64,000 bases of DNA from Campylobacter massiliensis (GTDB lineage Bacteria; Campylobacterota; Campylobacteria; Campylobacterales; Campylobacteraceae), in NCBI RefSeq assembly GCF_014253065.1, contig NZ_JACLZK010000001.1, forward strand, positions 248,001 to 312,000, given 5' to 3'. Below, piece after piece: positions 16,681 to 24,990 of the stretch; the stretch's first letter is position 1, and every line of letters starts with the position of its first letter. Made by a program: the position numbers and the translations under genes. The notes beneath the pieces are model-generated. The model searched no databases and had not been told where the DNA came from. It worked only from the letters and a program-made list of their open reading frames with translations.

Positions 16681-16815
16681 TTTCTCTCCTTGTTTTGATT
16701 GTTTTTGAGTTTGTTGTTCGGCTAGCCGAAGCAAATTTCAAACCGCGAGCCGCCCTAAATTTCGCGTTCAAATTTAAACTCCGCCTAGAGCATCAAATTT
16801 TATCAAATTTACCGC

Positions 16816-17814
16816 CTAACCGCGCGTCTTTGCGGGCAAATTTACGCAAAAGCTCTTTGGCTCAAGCTCGATCTCGATACTGCCGCCGTGGGCTTGGACT
16901 ATTTGCAGGCACAGGTGCAGACCAAGGCCGTTGCCCTTTAGCTTGCTCGTTTTAAACGGCTCAAAGACCATGGCTTGGTTTTTGATCGGCACGCCGCTAT
17001 CGGTCACGGCAAATTTATGCTCGCCCTCGCGCTGCTCGTAGTCCACGCGCACCCAGCCCTCGTCGTCCTCGTTTTCCTCGACCGCATCGATCGCGTTAAA
17101 CAGCATATTTTGAAACACCATCGCCAGCAGATCGCGGTCGCCCACATAGGGCAGGTCGGGGAAATTTAGGCTAAATTTGATCTCCTTGCCGTATGTGTAG
17201 CACTCTATGGCCACCTCGCACTCGCTTTTTAGCTCGGCTAGGTTAAATTCGCGCGCGTTTATCGTTAGGCCTTTGGTAAAAAGCAAGGTGGCCTTGATGA
17301 TTCGCTCGACGCGCCAGATCGCCTTTTGCATCTGCTCGACGACGGGGCGAGCGCGCTCGTCGGCCTTTTTTATCAGCGTGGATGCTAGCAGCGAGATCGA
17401 GCCAACGGGGTTGCGTATCTCGTGGGCGAGGTGGGCTGCGACCTGACCCATCGAAGCTAGGCGCTCGGTGCGTTTTTCGGTCGTTATGTCGGTTGCGGAG
17501 ATGATTTTTTTACCCTCTTTTTGGGCGATCTTGATGAGATAAATTTGCCCCGCAGCGCTTATCTCGCCTTCATTTTGCGGGATAAATTTTAAAATTTGCC
17601 CGAGTTTTAGGGCTTCTGAGTTTTGTAAAAATATCTCGCCCGCCTCGTCCAAAACCCAGATCGCATTGGGCAAAATTTCCACGATATCTTTGATAAAGCC
17701 TTGCAAATTCGCATACGACGCGGTCAGGTTTTTATACTCGCGCTCTATCAGATAGGTCTGCTCGATCAGGCTTTTTAGTCCGTCTTGGACGCTGGTTTTG
17801 TCGATCTGGGTCAT
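16816..17814 (-). CDS. flgS: flagellar two-component sensor kinase FlgS
   Basis: A 332-residue cytosolic histidine kinase. It has an N-terminal coiled stretch IEQTYLIEREYKNL, a PAS-like sensor (about 45-110), a HisKA domain with phospho-acceptor His131 in HEIRNP, and an ATPase domain with NAIDAV, DSGVPI and GNGLGLHL boxes. There is no transmembrane segment. In C. jejuni FlgS phosphorylates FlgR to switch on sigma-54 class flagellar genes. The gene order here (DUF234-like gene, flgS, nearby class V aminotransferase) matches Cj0791-Cj0794 as I recall it. Its start overlaps the upstream gene by 4 nt. Confidence 0.85.
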   Translation of the reverse strand: MTQIDKTSVQDGLKSLIEQTYLIEREYKNLTASYANLQGFIKDIVEILPNAIWVLDEAGEIFLQNSEALKLGQILKFIPQNEGEISAAGQIYLIKIAQKEGKKIISATDITTEKRTERLASMGQVAAHLAHEIRNPVGSISLLASTLIKKADERARPVVEQMQKAIWRVERIIKATLLFTKGLTINAREFNLAELKSECEVAIECYTYGKEIKFSLNFPDLPYVGDRDLLAMVFQNMLFNAIDAVEENEDDEGWVRVDYEQREGEHKFAVTDSGVPIKNQAMVFEPFKTSKLKGNGLGLHLCLQIVQAHGGSIEIELEPKSFCVNLPAKTRG

Positions 17815-18626
17815 AAAAGCTCCTCGAAATTTTCTAAATCAAAAAGTAAAATTTGGTCGTTTTTTAGGCGGCTTACTTCGTTGCTAAAGCCGCTTTTGGA
17901 AAATAGCGCGACGGCGTCCGGCACGAAGCCTAGTCGCTCGCATTTTTTAAGGAGTAAATTTACCACGTTTTTGCAAATTTTATGCTCTTTAAATTTAGCT
18001 TCTCCGACGATGATGCGTCCGCCTAGGCTCAAAAATATATCTATCTCGATATTTTTCGCCCACAGGCTGCGCACCCGCGCAGGCTCCGTGCCTAGTCTAA
18101 ACGCCAAAAGCTCGCGGCAAAGCAGCTCAAAGCCAAAGCCCGCGTACGAGTCGAACTCGCGTCTGATAATCTCCATCAAAGCGCCTTTTTCGCCGTTTTT
18201 TAAAAGGGCTAAATTTGGCTCGATGAAATAAAACCAAAACCTAGTAAAATTGTCGTTAAAGACCACTTTATCCTGCGCCTTATCGCGCTCGGGCAGCTTT
18301 TTGGCTTTTTGATATTTGCTTTTTACGCGCGGTTTTTCCAGCGTCTTTTCGATGCTGACTACGCCTGAGTTTATCGCGGCGGCGTAAATTTTTAGGATGA
18401 GGGGGCGGGGCAGAAATTTATTTAGAGCGTATTTTTTGCGGTCGTTTTTAGCAAGCTTGCAAAGGGCAAATTTAAGCTCGTTTTCAAAAGGCGCGTCAAA
18501 GCTAAATTTGAGAGACAGATCTTCAAATTTATCTAAAATTTCTTTCTCTATCGCCTCGAAAATATCGTAATAATTCGCTTCAAATTTTAGCGCGTCAAAG
18601 ACTAGATGAAAGTAAATAAGCTGCAA
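17811..18626 (-). CDS. DUF234-like protein with a PD-(D/E)xK-type site
   Basis: A 271-residue soluble protein. The N-terminal half is helical. The C-terminal half, GFGFELLCRELL then IEIDIFLSLGGRIIVGEAKF, resembles the DUF234 domain of archaeal-type ATPases and carries an acidic/Lys set (Glu167, Asp196, Glu209-x-Lys211) typical of restriction-nuclease folds. The AAA ATPase domain that normally precedes DUF234 is absent. It is translationally coupled to flgS by a 4-nt overlap. Nuclease activity is inference. Confidence 0.65.
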   Translation of the reverse strand: MQLIYFHLVFDALKFEANYYDIFEAIEKEILDKFEDLSLKFSFDAPFENELKFALCKLAKNDRKKYALNKFLPRPLILKIYAAAINSGVVSIEKTLEKPRVKSKYQKAKKLPERDKAQDKVVFNDNFTRFWFYFIEPNLALLKNGEKGALMEIIRREFDSYAGFGFELLCRELLAFRLGTEPARVRSLWAKNIEIDIFLSLGGRIIVGEAKFKEHKICKNVVNLLLKKCERLGFVPDAVALFSKSGFSNEVSRLKNDQILLFDLENFEELL

Positions 18627-18741
18627 GACATCAAGGTGCTTAAAGCGCGCGTAGCTTGATTTTAAGGCGTAGATTTTTGCTCCTTTTTAGCCCATTTTAG
18701 CACAACTTTGGTTATAATCTCTTTTTTTATAAGGAAAAATT

Positions 18742-20028
18742 TTGGTTAGCATCGACGAAATCAGGAAAAATATTATTTTAAAAAAAGGCGTGCGCTACTT
18801 TGACTATACGGCCTCGGGCCTAGCCTACGCGCCTATCGAGCGTAAGATCGCAAAATACCTAAAAACCTACGCCAACACGCACTCAGAAAGCGCCTCAAAC
18901 GCGCTAAAGACGCAAAAACGCTACGAAAAAGCAAGGCAGAGCCTAAAAGACGCTCTTGGGCTTGACGATCGATTTTATCTGATCTCTGCTGGTTGCGGCG
19001 CGACGGGAGCGATAAAGAAATTTCAGGAAATCATGGGGCTTTACCTGCCGCCTATGAGCGCGAACCGCCTGGGCGAAGAGGCGGTAAAAGGCGCAAATTT
19101 GCCCCTCGTTATCGTCTCGCCATACGAGCACCATTCAAACGAGGTCAGCCTGCGCGAGGGGCTGTGCGAGGTCGTGCGCATACCGCTAAGCAAGAGCGGG
19201 GAGATAAATTTCGGCAGGCTAGATCAACTGCTCAAAATCAACTCAAAGCGCGAGATCATCGGCTGTTTTAGCGCGGCCTCAAACGTCACGGGGATAATCA
19301 GCGACTACAAAAAAATCTACGTGATGATGAAGCGATACGGCGCGACGGTGGCCTTTGACGCGGCTAGCTTTAGCTCGCACGACAACCTCGACGCCGACTA
19401 CTTCGACGCGCTATTTCTCTCGCCGCATAAACTTTTAGGAGGCGTAGGCAGCTGCGGACTGCTCGCGATAAGAAAAGAACTCGTAAAATCAGACAAACCG
19501 ACCTTTGCCGCGGGCGGGACGGTTAGCTACGTGAGCCGCAGCTCGCATTTTTTTGCGCCAAGCGTAGAGCGTACCGAGGAGGGCGGCACCCAGCACGTGA
19601 TGGGGCTGATCAGAGCGTCGCTAGCATACAGACTGCGAAACGAGGTCGGCCTAGACGTCATAAAAAGCCGCGAGGATGAGCTAGCGAAGCTATTTTGCGA
19701 GGGGCTGGATAAGATCCCCGAGATCGTGAGCTACTGCCCGCGCGGAGTGCCTAGACTGCCGATTTTCGCGTTTAATGTAAAAGGCGTTTCGCCTTATGAT
19801 TTCGCCGAAGCGCTGAGTGAGGACTACGGCGTGCAGACCCGTGCTGGGTGCGCCTGCGCCGGTCCGTACGGACACGATCTGCTCGGACTAAAAGACGATC
19901 AGAAATTTGATCAAAAGCCCGGCTGGGTGCGCGTGAGCTTGCACTACTCCCACACGCAAAAAGACGTCGCATACCTGCTAAAGGCCATCAAAAAAACTAT
20001 TAAAAAATTTAAAACCAAAAAAGGATAA
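18742..20028 (+). CDS. class V aminotransferase (cysteine desulfurase-like)
   Basis: A 428-residue PLP enzyme. The Schiff-base lysine is Lys230 in SPHKLLGG. The acceptor loop near the C-terminus is RAGCACAGPYGHDLL with Cys370 and Cys372, where SufS-type enzymes have their catalytic Cys. It resembles the Cj0791 family annotated as putative aminotransferase. It is not linked to suf or nifU genes here, so a general sulfur-transfer or beta-lyase role is possible. The start is TTG at 18742 with AAGGAAAA upstream. Confidence 0.85.
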   Translation: MVSIDEIRKNIILKKGVRYFDYTASGLAYAPIERKIAKYLKTYANTHSESASNALKTQKRYEKARQSLKDALGLDDRFYLISAGCGATGAIKKFQEIMGLYLPPMSANRLGEEAVKGANLPLVIVSPYEHHSNEVSLREGLCEVVRIPLSKSGEINFGRLDQLLKINSKREIIGCFSAASNVTGIISDYKKIYVMMKRYGATVAFDAASFSSHDNLDADYFDALFLSPHKLLGGVGSCGLLAIRKELVKSDKPTFAAGGTVSYVSRSSHFFAPSVERTEEGGTQHVMGLIRASLAYRLRNEVGLDVIKSREDELAKLFCEGLDKIPEIVSYCPRGVPRLPIFAFNVKGVSPYDFAEALSEDYGVQTRAGCACAGPYGHDLLGLKDDQKFDQKPGWVRVSLHYSHTQKDVAYLLKAIKKTIKKFKTKKG

Positions 20029-20031
20029 GAA

Positions 20032-20664
20032 ATGAATAAAATTTTAGCCGCAGCCTTGTTTGCCCTTTGCGCCGTTTGCGCGCAGGCAAAGCCGTTTAGC
20101 CCTGAGCAGTACGCAAAAGTACTGCGCGAGTACAACTCCGTGGCGGGCGAGAACAACTACTTTGAAAGCGGCAAATTTAAAGAGGAATTTGAGCTCCGCA
20201 AAAAATACTGCGACGAGGGCCTAAGAGACGCCTGTGGGGATCTGGGGCTACTCTACGTTACGGGTCTAGGCGCGCCAAGAGATAGCAAAAGAGCGGGCGA
20301 ACTACTAGGGTACGCTGCTAAAAACGACGAGTTTAAAGCCATATCGGAGTACTACGAAGCCGCACTTGATATAGCTCGCGCGGCGGAAAAGTACCCGGAC
20401 GACAAGGTCGCGCAGCACCTAGGAGCCGAGTTTAAAAACTCGCTAGAGCAGTGCAAAGCCTACAAGGGCGACCGCCACGTGTGCTTCCGCGCGCTGGTGA
20501 TCAGCGGTATGCTACCAAAGGGCGAGGGCGGCCTGGGACTATCGCAAGCTGAGTTTGCCAAGACGTGGGAGGATATCGTCGTGAGCGACGTCGAGCGCAA
20601 CGGCATGGACGAATCGAAAGTAAATGCGCTGGCAAACGAGCTAGACGGGCTGGCGACGCGGTAA
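20032..20664 (+). CDS. secreted Sel1-like protein, short
   Basis: A 210-residue exported protein with signal peptide MNKILAAALFALCAVCAQA. One clear Sel1-type repeat is seen around CDEGLRDACGDLGLLYVTGLGAPRDSKRAGELL, and a second Cys pair further on (CKAYKGDRHVC). The C-terminal part has no repeat. It starts 3 nt after the aminotransferase stop, so it is probably in the same transcript. Function unknown. Confidence 0.75.
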   Translation: MNKILAAALFALCAVCAQAKPFSPEQYAKVLREYNSVAGENNYFESGKFKEEFELRKKYCDEGLRDACGDLGLLYVTGLGAPRDSKRAGELLGYAAKNDEFKAISEYYEAALDIARAAEKYPDDKVAQHLGAEFKNSLEQCKAYKGDRHVCFRALVISGMLPKGEGGLGLSQAEFAKTWEDIVVSDVERNGMDESKVNALANELDGLATR

Positions 20665-21173
20665 ATTTGCGGGCTTTTGCGGCGTAAATTTGCTTTTTCG
20701 GCTAGGCGATCCGTCAAATTTGACCGTCCGCGCTTTTGTCTTTTTGCGGGCGGCTTTGCGTCTCATGTAAATTTAGATTACTCGGCTCAAATTTGACGCG
20801 TCGGTAATTGCTAGGCTTAAATTTGGGTCGATTTTTGGGTAAATTTATCAAGCGGCGCAGAATTTGCTTTTGCTCAAATTTGACCGCTTTTTGCGGATAA
20901 ATTTAGCTCGCTCCTGATGGCATTTTGCGGCTTGCGAGCTTTTGCTCGGCGGCTTTTACGGCTATCTTTACGGCGTAAATTTGCTAAATTCTGCTAGCGC
21001 CCGGGCAAAATCGGTCGTCAGGTTTAAAGCCTTTGCTTGCGCTTTTTTGCGCGGTCAAATTTACGCGCCCGCGCGGGTTTTGCCCTGCTCAAATTTGACG
21101 TATTTTTACGCCCGGCTCAAATTTGCGCGGCGTTAATTTTTACGAATTTACAAAAACTCTGGAGAAAATTTAG
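20665..21173. repeat. gene-free stretch packed with AAATTT motifs
   Basis: In 509 nt there are 13 AAATTT hexamers, starting at 20663, 20686, 20716, 20769, 20789, 20819, 20841, 20876, 20899, 20977, 21057, 21091 and 21119. Most are flanked as TCAAATTTGAC or TAAATTTG, at intervals often between 20 and 35 nt. No gene is supported. Confidence 0.8.
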
Positions 21174-21665
21174 ATGCGAAATTCGCGCGAGTTTCAGGTC
21201 TTAGCGGGCGAGGTAAAAAACGTGAGGTGGAGTGCGGCGACGGATGACTGCGTTTTTGAGATCGCGGGCGCGAAATTTAACGCCAAAATTTCTAAAGATC
21301 GCCTCGTGCCTCGCGAAAACGACCGCTTAGCCATCGCCTATGACGAGCAAAACGAAGTTTGGAATTTTAAAAATTTAACCTCAAATAAGTGGCTCAAAAA
21401 CTACGCTTGGCGCGCGCATTTGATGATTTTTGAGGAGGCGATGATGGAGTTTTTGCCCAATAGCGTTTTTGGTGCTATTATGATTATACCGATAGTTTGG
21501 CTAGCTCGCCACCTTTCGGATTTTGGATACTTAGTCATCATGTTTGCGTTTATTATTTGCCTATTTTTATCGCTGCCTTTGATGTGCCTAGATGGCAAAA
21601 CTCAAACAGACAAGGCAAACGCGTATCTGGCTTTGCGAAAATTTTTAAAAGAATCGAATTTGTAG
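21174..21665 (+). CDS. membrane protein, paralogue of the next gene
   Basis: A 163-residue protein of unknown function. It has an N-terminal beta-rich domain (about 1-75) with the pattern LAGEVKNV...RLAIAYDEQNEVWNFKNLTSNKW, then two transmembrane helices at about 98-112 and 118-140 and a short tail. The N-terminal layout matches that of the protein at 21816 (LGGRVNSL...LVVCDKKGRVLGLKN), so they look like diverged duplicates. AATTTAG and GGAG lie near the start. Confidence 0.6.
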   Translation: MRNSREFQVLAGEVKNVRWSAATDDCVFEIAGAKFNAKISKDRLVPRENDRLAIAYDEQNEVWNFKNLTSNKWLKNYAWRAHLMIFEEAMMEFLPNSVFGAIMIIPIVWLARHLSDFGYLVIMFAFIICLFLSLPLMCLDGKTQTDKANAYLALRKFLKESNL

Positions 21666-21705
21666 TTCGCCGTCAAATTCGCCGCTAAAAAACGCGGCAA
21701 ATTCG

Positions 21706-21756
21706 GCGCCTATTTTTAAATTTGACGAGCAAACGAGCGATCAAATTTATAGGCGC
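21706..21756 (+). terminator. large hairpin between the two membrane-protein genes
   Basis: Left arm GCGCCTAT plus AAATTTGA (with TTTT bulged out), right arm TCAAATTTATAGGCGC, 15-nt loop. This gives 16 bp with a 4-nt bulge, starting 40 nt after the stop at 21665. It may terminate or attenuate transcription. Confidence 0.5.
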
Positions 21757-21815
21757 GCAAATTTATATCGCTCAAATTTCGGGCGCGAAAACGTAAAATT
21801 TAAAGAGGATTTAGC

Positions 21816-22694
21816 TTGCAAGAAACGCAAAACGGTTTAAAACTGCTCGGTGGCCGCGTAAATTCGCTTGAGTGCGTCTATAAAGACAAAAGCGGATTTG
21901 ATTATAGCTTTAGCTTGGAGGATCAATTTTTAAACGTTCGCTCGCTGCAAAGCCCGCTCCTGCCGGTAAATGACGGCGACGAAACGCTAGTCGTTTGCGA
22001 TAAAAAGGGGCGGGTTTTGGGGCTAAAAAACCGCTCTTTAAACTCCGCGGCCTGGTACGCCTACGAACCTAGCTCCTTTTTTGCGGCTCTGTTTTTCGTG
22101 CTGTTTTTGCTGTTTGGCGCGGCCGGCGTTTGGGCGATTTTCTCGGGCTTTGACGGAGGGCAGCCGCTTTTTAGCACTTTGCTGCTTGTTTTTGGTTTCG
22201 GCTCTCTTGCCTTTGCTTGGTTTAAATATCACCGCGAGGCGTCTTTGGGCTTACGCGTTAGATCGATGCTCGGCGCCGCAAAAGAGCCCAAGGCAAACGG
22301 CGAGGTTAGCGGTATGGTGCGCAATCTAAGGATTTTTGAGATGAAAGAGAAAAGCTATTTTAGCGTCACGGTCGGCGATACGTTTTTGTGGGGTAGTAGC
22401 CCTAAAAAGCGCGCCCTGGAGCTAGCAAACGGCGACGAAGCGAGCGTGAAATACGAAAATTTCAAGGTTTTGGAAATACGAAATCTCAGTAAAAATCTGA
22501 CGGCGAAAAAATCTCAAGGCTTTTTCGAGAGGGGCGTTAGTTTTATCGCGGATATCGCGATCAGCCTTTGCGCGGGACTTGTTTTGCTCTATGCTGGGAC
22601 GATGGATTTTTGGTTTTCGCCTTTTGCGGGGATTGCCGGCTTGATAATCTTGCTCGGCGGATTTGGATTTAACGTGTTTTATAAAAAAGATTAG
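21816..22694 (+). CDS. membrane protein with two beta domains and four helices
   Basis: A 292-residue protein of unknown function. It has an N-terminal beta domain (about 5-75), helices near 87-112 and 118-140, a second soluble domain with GEVSGMVRNLRIFEMKEKSYFSVTVGDT, which resembles the first one, and a closing helical pair (about 235-285). The repeated soluble/helix-pair organisation suggests that the neighbouring 163-residue protein is a half-length relative. The start is TTG at 21816 with AGAGGAT upstream. Confidence 0.6.
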   Translation: MQETQNGLKLLGGRVNSLECVYKDKSGFDYSFSLEDQFLNVRSLQSPLLPVNDGDETLVVCDKKGRVLGLKNRSLNSAAWYAYEPSSFFAALFFVLFLLFGAAGVWAIFSGFDGGQPLFSTLLLVFGFGSLAFAWFKYHREASLGLRVRSMLGAAKEPKANGEVSGMVRNLRIFEMKEKSYFSVTVGDTFLWGSSPKKRALELANGDEASVKYENFKVLEIRNLSKNLTAKKSQGFFERGVSFIADIAISLCAGLVLLYAGTMDFWFSPFAGIAGLIILLGGFGFNVFYKKD

Positions 22695-22721
22695 CCTTTG
22701 GCGCGGCTTGGCAAATTTGAC

Positions 22722-22749
22722 GCTCAAATTTAGCGTGTCAAATTTGAGC
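22722..22749 (+). terminator. hairpin built from AAATTTGA arms
   Basis: GCTCAAATTT and AAATTTGAGC form a perfect 10-bp stem with an 8-nt loop, 28 nt after the stop at 22694. It lies between convergent genes and could end transcription in both directions. There is no strong T-run. Confidence 0.5.
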
Positions 22750-22916
22750 AAGGCAAGCAGACTCGTCAAATTTTAAGCCTTACAAAAACGCTCGCAAATT
22801 TTTGCCGAGCGCTAAATCGCAGAGATAGCGGCGATAAAGCTTAAATTTAGCGTGACCTCCGTGATTTATAGTGAGGCAAATTTACGCGTAGCAAGGCTAA
22901 AATGCGCCAATCAAAT

Positions 22917-23468
22917 TTAGCCCAAATTTTGCAAAAACTCCGCGTATTCTCTAGCTCCGCGCTCTAAATCGTCCTGGCTTGATACGGTAGTCCACGCCCG
23001 GGTCTCCTCGGCACCGTAAAATGCAAAAAAGTCGCGGTAATCGGCGTGAAAATAGTATTTAAACGCAAGCTCAAACGGCGTAAGAACCTCGCGCAAGCTA
23101 AAATGATAGCGTCCTTGCGGGCAGTAGTCGCTCTTTTTGATGCCCGCAGTCACGGCTAGCGCGACCTTGCGCCCCGCTATGCCGTCCGAACCGCGTCCAT
23201 AGGCAAAACCGTGCGTCATCACCGCGTCGATCCACGATTTTAAAATCGGAGGGCAGGAGAAGTTGTGAAGCGGAAATTGCAAAACGAGCGCGTCGTGGGC
23301 TCTGATGAGCTCTTGCTCGCGCGCGGCGTCGATATCGCCACTCCCGTAAACCTGCGTCAAATCATGAACGCTAAAGTGCTGCGGCTCTTTGAGAGCCTCT
23401 TGTAGCAGGCGTTTGTTTATGACCGAGTTTTGGATGTCAGGGTGGGCTAAGATGATTAGAGTTTTCAT
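22917..23468 (-). CDS. NAD(P)H-dependent quinone/flavin oxidoreductase
   Basis: A 183-residue flavodoxin-fold protein of the KefF/MdaB/NQO group. It begins MKTLIILAHPD, with FPLHNFSCPPILKSWIDAVMTHGFAYG forming the flavin-binding and active-site loop. It uses FAD or FMN to reduce quinones or nitro compounds in two-electron steps. It is monocistronic, with AAGGAT upstream of the ATG. The exact substrate is not evident. Confidence 0.85.
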   Translation of the reverse strand: MKTLIILAHPDIQNSVINKRLLQEALKEPQHFSVHDLTQVYGSGDIDAAREQELIRAHDALVLQFPLHNFSCPPILKSWIDAVMTHGFAYGRGSDGIAGRKVALAVTAGIKKSDYCPQGRYHFSLREVLTPFELAFKYYFHADYRDFFAFYGAEETRAWTTVSSQDDLERGAREYAEFLQNLG

Positions 23469-23571
23469 TTTTATCCTTTTTAGTCAAGCGAATTTTATCA
23501 ATTTCGGCTTAAATTTGAGCGGAGCATTGCGCAGTTTAGCGACGCAAATTTGACGTAAATTTAGCGCATTT

Positions 23572-24174
23572 TTACAAAAACGCTTGCAAATTTCGCAAAT
23601 TTTCTTTTATGGATGCGGGCCGGTAAAGCGCTGAGATAACGGCGATATAGTCTGGATTTAGCGCGGCGATTTGAGCGATATTTGCTGCATTTATGCCGCC
23701 GATCACGCAAATGGGGATTCGTAAAATTTCCTTCGCGCGCATTATCGTTTCAAATTTGCAAAGCGGAGCGTGCGGTTTGGTCGGGCTTGCAAACAGGGCG
23801 CCAAATGCCGCGTAAGAAGCACCCTCATCCTGCACTTTCAGGGCTAAATTTAGATCGTCATAGCAGCTAACGCCGATGAAAGCGTCCTCGCCTAGGATCT
23901 TGCGAGCGGCCTTTACCCCGCCGTCGTCTTTGCCGATGTGCACGGCGTTCGCGCCTATTTTGGCGGCAAATTTTACATCGTCGTTTACGATAAATCTCGC
24001 TCCGTAGCGCTCGCAAAGCTCTTTTAGAGCGGTCGCTACGCGCTCGTTTTTGGGCTCAATCTTGGTGCGGTACTGTAAAAACTTCACTCCGCACTCTAGC
24101 AGCTCGCGAGTTTGCTCTAGCACGCTATTTTCAGGCGTTAGGACGTCGTCCGTGATAGCGTAAATTTCAGACAT
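23572..24174 (-). CDS. thiE: thiamine-phosphate synthase
   Basis: A 200-residue TIM-barrel enzyme joining HMP-pyrophosphate and thiazole phosphate. Visible family motifs are YAITDD, QYRTK, FIVNDDVKFAAKIGANAVHIGKDD, and a C-terminal GGINAANI phosphate site. It overlaps thiD by 8 nt, so the two steps of the pathway are translationally coupled. No TPP riboswitch was seen upstream of the pair. Confidence 0.93.
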   Translation of the reverse strand: MSEIYAITDDVLTPENSVLEQTRELLECGVKFLQYRTKIEPKNERVATALKELCERYGARFIVNDDVKFAAKIGANAVHIGKDDGGVKAARKILGEDAFIGVSCYDDLNLALKVQDEGASYAAFGALFASPTKPHAPLCKFETIMRAKEILRIPICVIGGINAANIAQIAALNPDYIAVISALYRPASIKENLRNLQAFL

Positions 24175-24946
24175 TTTCGCCCGCGGCTTTGTGATCTAAC
24201 AGCCGCACGCCGAAATTTGAGCCGTGGGCGTTTTTGATCGCGTTTGCGACAAAGGCTTTGGCGCGTCTGATCGCCGTTATCTCGTCTGCCCCGCATGCTA
24301 GAGCGCAGGCGATGGCCGTGGCGAAACTGCAGCCCGCGCCGTGCATGATCGTAGGTTGCTCGAGCGGTTCGCCGAATTTAACTATCTCGCCGCTTTTTTT
24401 ATAAAGCGTGTCCTCGCAAATCTCGCTCGTTTGCGTGCGTTTTAGCACGACGTCGCAGGGTAGATCCGCGCCTAAATTTAACCTCTCGCCGTCAAAATTT
24501 AACCCCAAAATGCGCGCTTCGTCTAAATTCGGCGTCGCGATGCGAGCGAGGCTTAAAAGCTCTTTTAGCGCGTTTATGGCGCCCTCTTGCAGCAGCTTGG
24601 CGCCGGATTTCGCCACGCAGACGGGGTCTATCACGGCGCTTATGCCTCTGTTTTGCTCTAGCCAGGCTTTGACGCAGGCTATGAGCTGTTCGTTAAAGAG
24701 CATGCCGATCTTTACGGCGTCAAATTTTAGCTCGGCGCAGACTGCTTCTAGCTGCGCGTTTAAAAACTCGGGCGTTACGGGCATCACCGCACTCACTCCG
24801 CTCGTGTTTTGCGCGGTTAGAGCCGTGATTGCAGTCGCGCTGTAGCAGCCGTAGGCCTCGCAGGTTTTTATATCGGCTTGTATGCCTGCGCCCCCGATGC
24901 TGTCGCTGCCAGCGATGATTAAGATATTTTTTTTAGGATTTTTCAT
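24167..24946 (-). CDS. thiD: hydroxymethylpyrimidine (phosphate) kinase
   Basis: A 259-residue ribokinase-fold enzyme that phosphorylates HMP and HMP-phosphate for thiamine synthesis. It has the N-terminal GSDSIGGAGIQADIKT motif, ATPNLDEA in the middle, and the anion-hole segment HGAGCSFATAIACALA with the catalytic region. It lies 44 nt downstream of the exported protein gene at 24991, possibly in the same transcript as the amino-acid transporter. Confidence 0.95.
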   Translation of the reverse strand: MKNPKKNILIIAGSDSIGGAGIQADIKTCEAYGCYSATAITALTAQNTSGVSAVMPVTPEFLNAQLEAVCAELKFDAVKIGMLFNEQLIACVKAWLEQNRGISAVIDPVCVAKSGAKLLQEGAINALKELLSLARIATPNLDEARILGLNFDGERLNLGADLPCDVVLKRTQTSEICEDTLYKKSGEIVKFGEPLEQPTIMHGAGCSFATAIACALACGADEITAIRRAKAFVANAIKNAHGSNFGVRLLDHKAAGENV

Positions 24947-24990
24947 TGTTTTGCCTTGAGCGGTTATGTTAAATTTATCTTTGAGCGAAT

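Noticed and set aside
20665-21173. CRISPR array suggested by regularly spaced AAATTT copies
   Set aside because: The repeated unit is only 6-11 nt and spacing varies from 20 to over 75 nt; no repeat of CRISPR length and no cas genes.
24947-24990. TPP riboswitch before thiD
   Set aside because: The gap is only 44 nt and shows no THI-box sequence such as CTGAGA.
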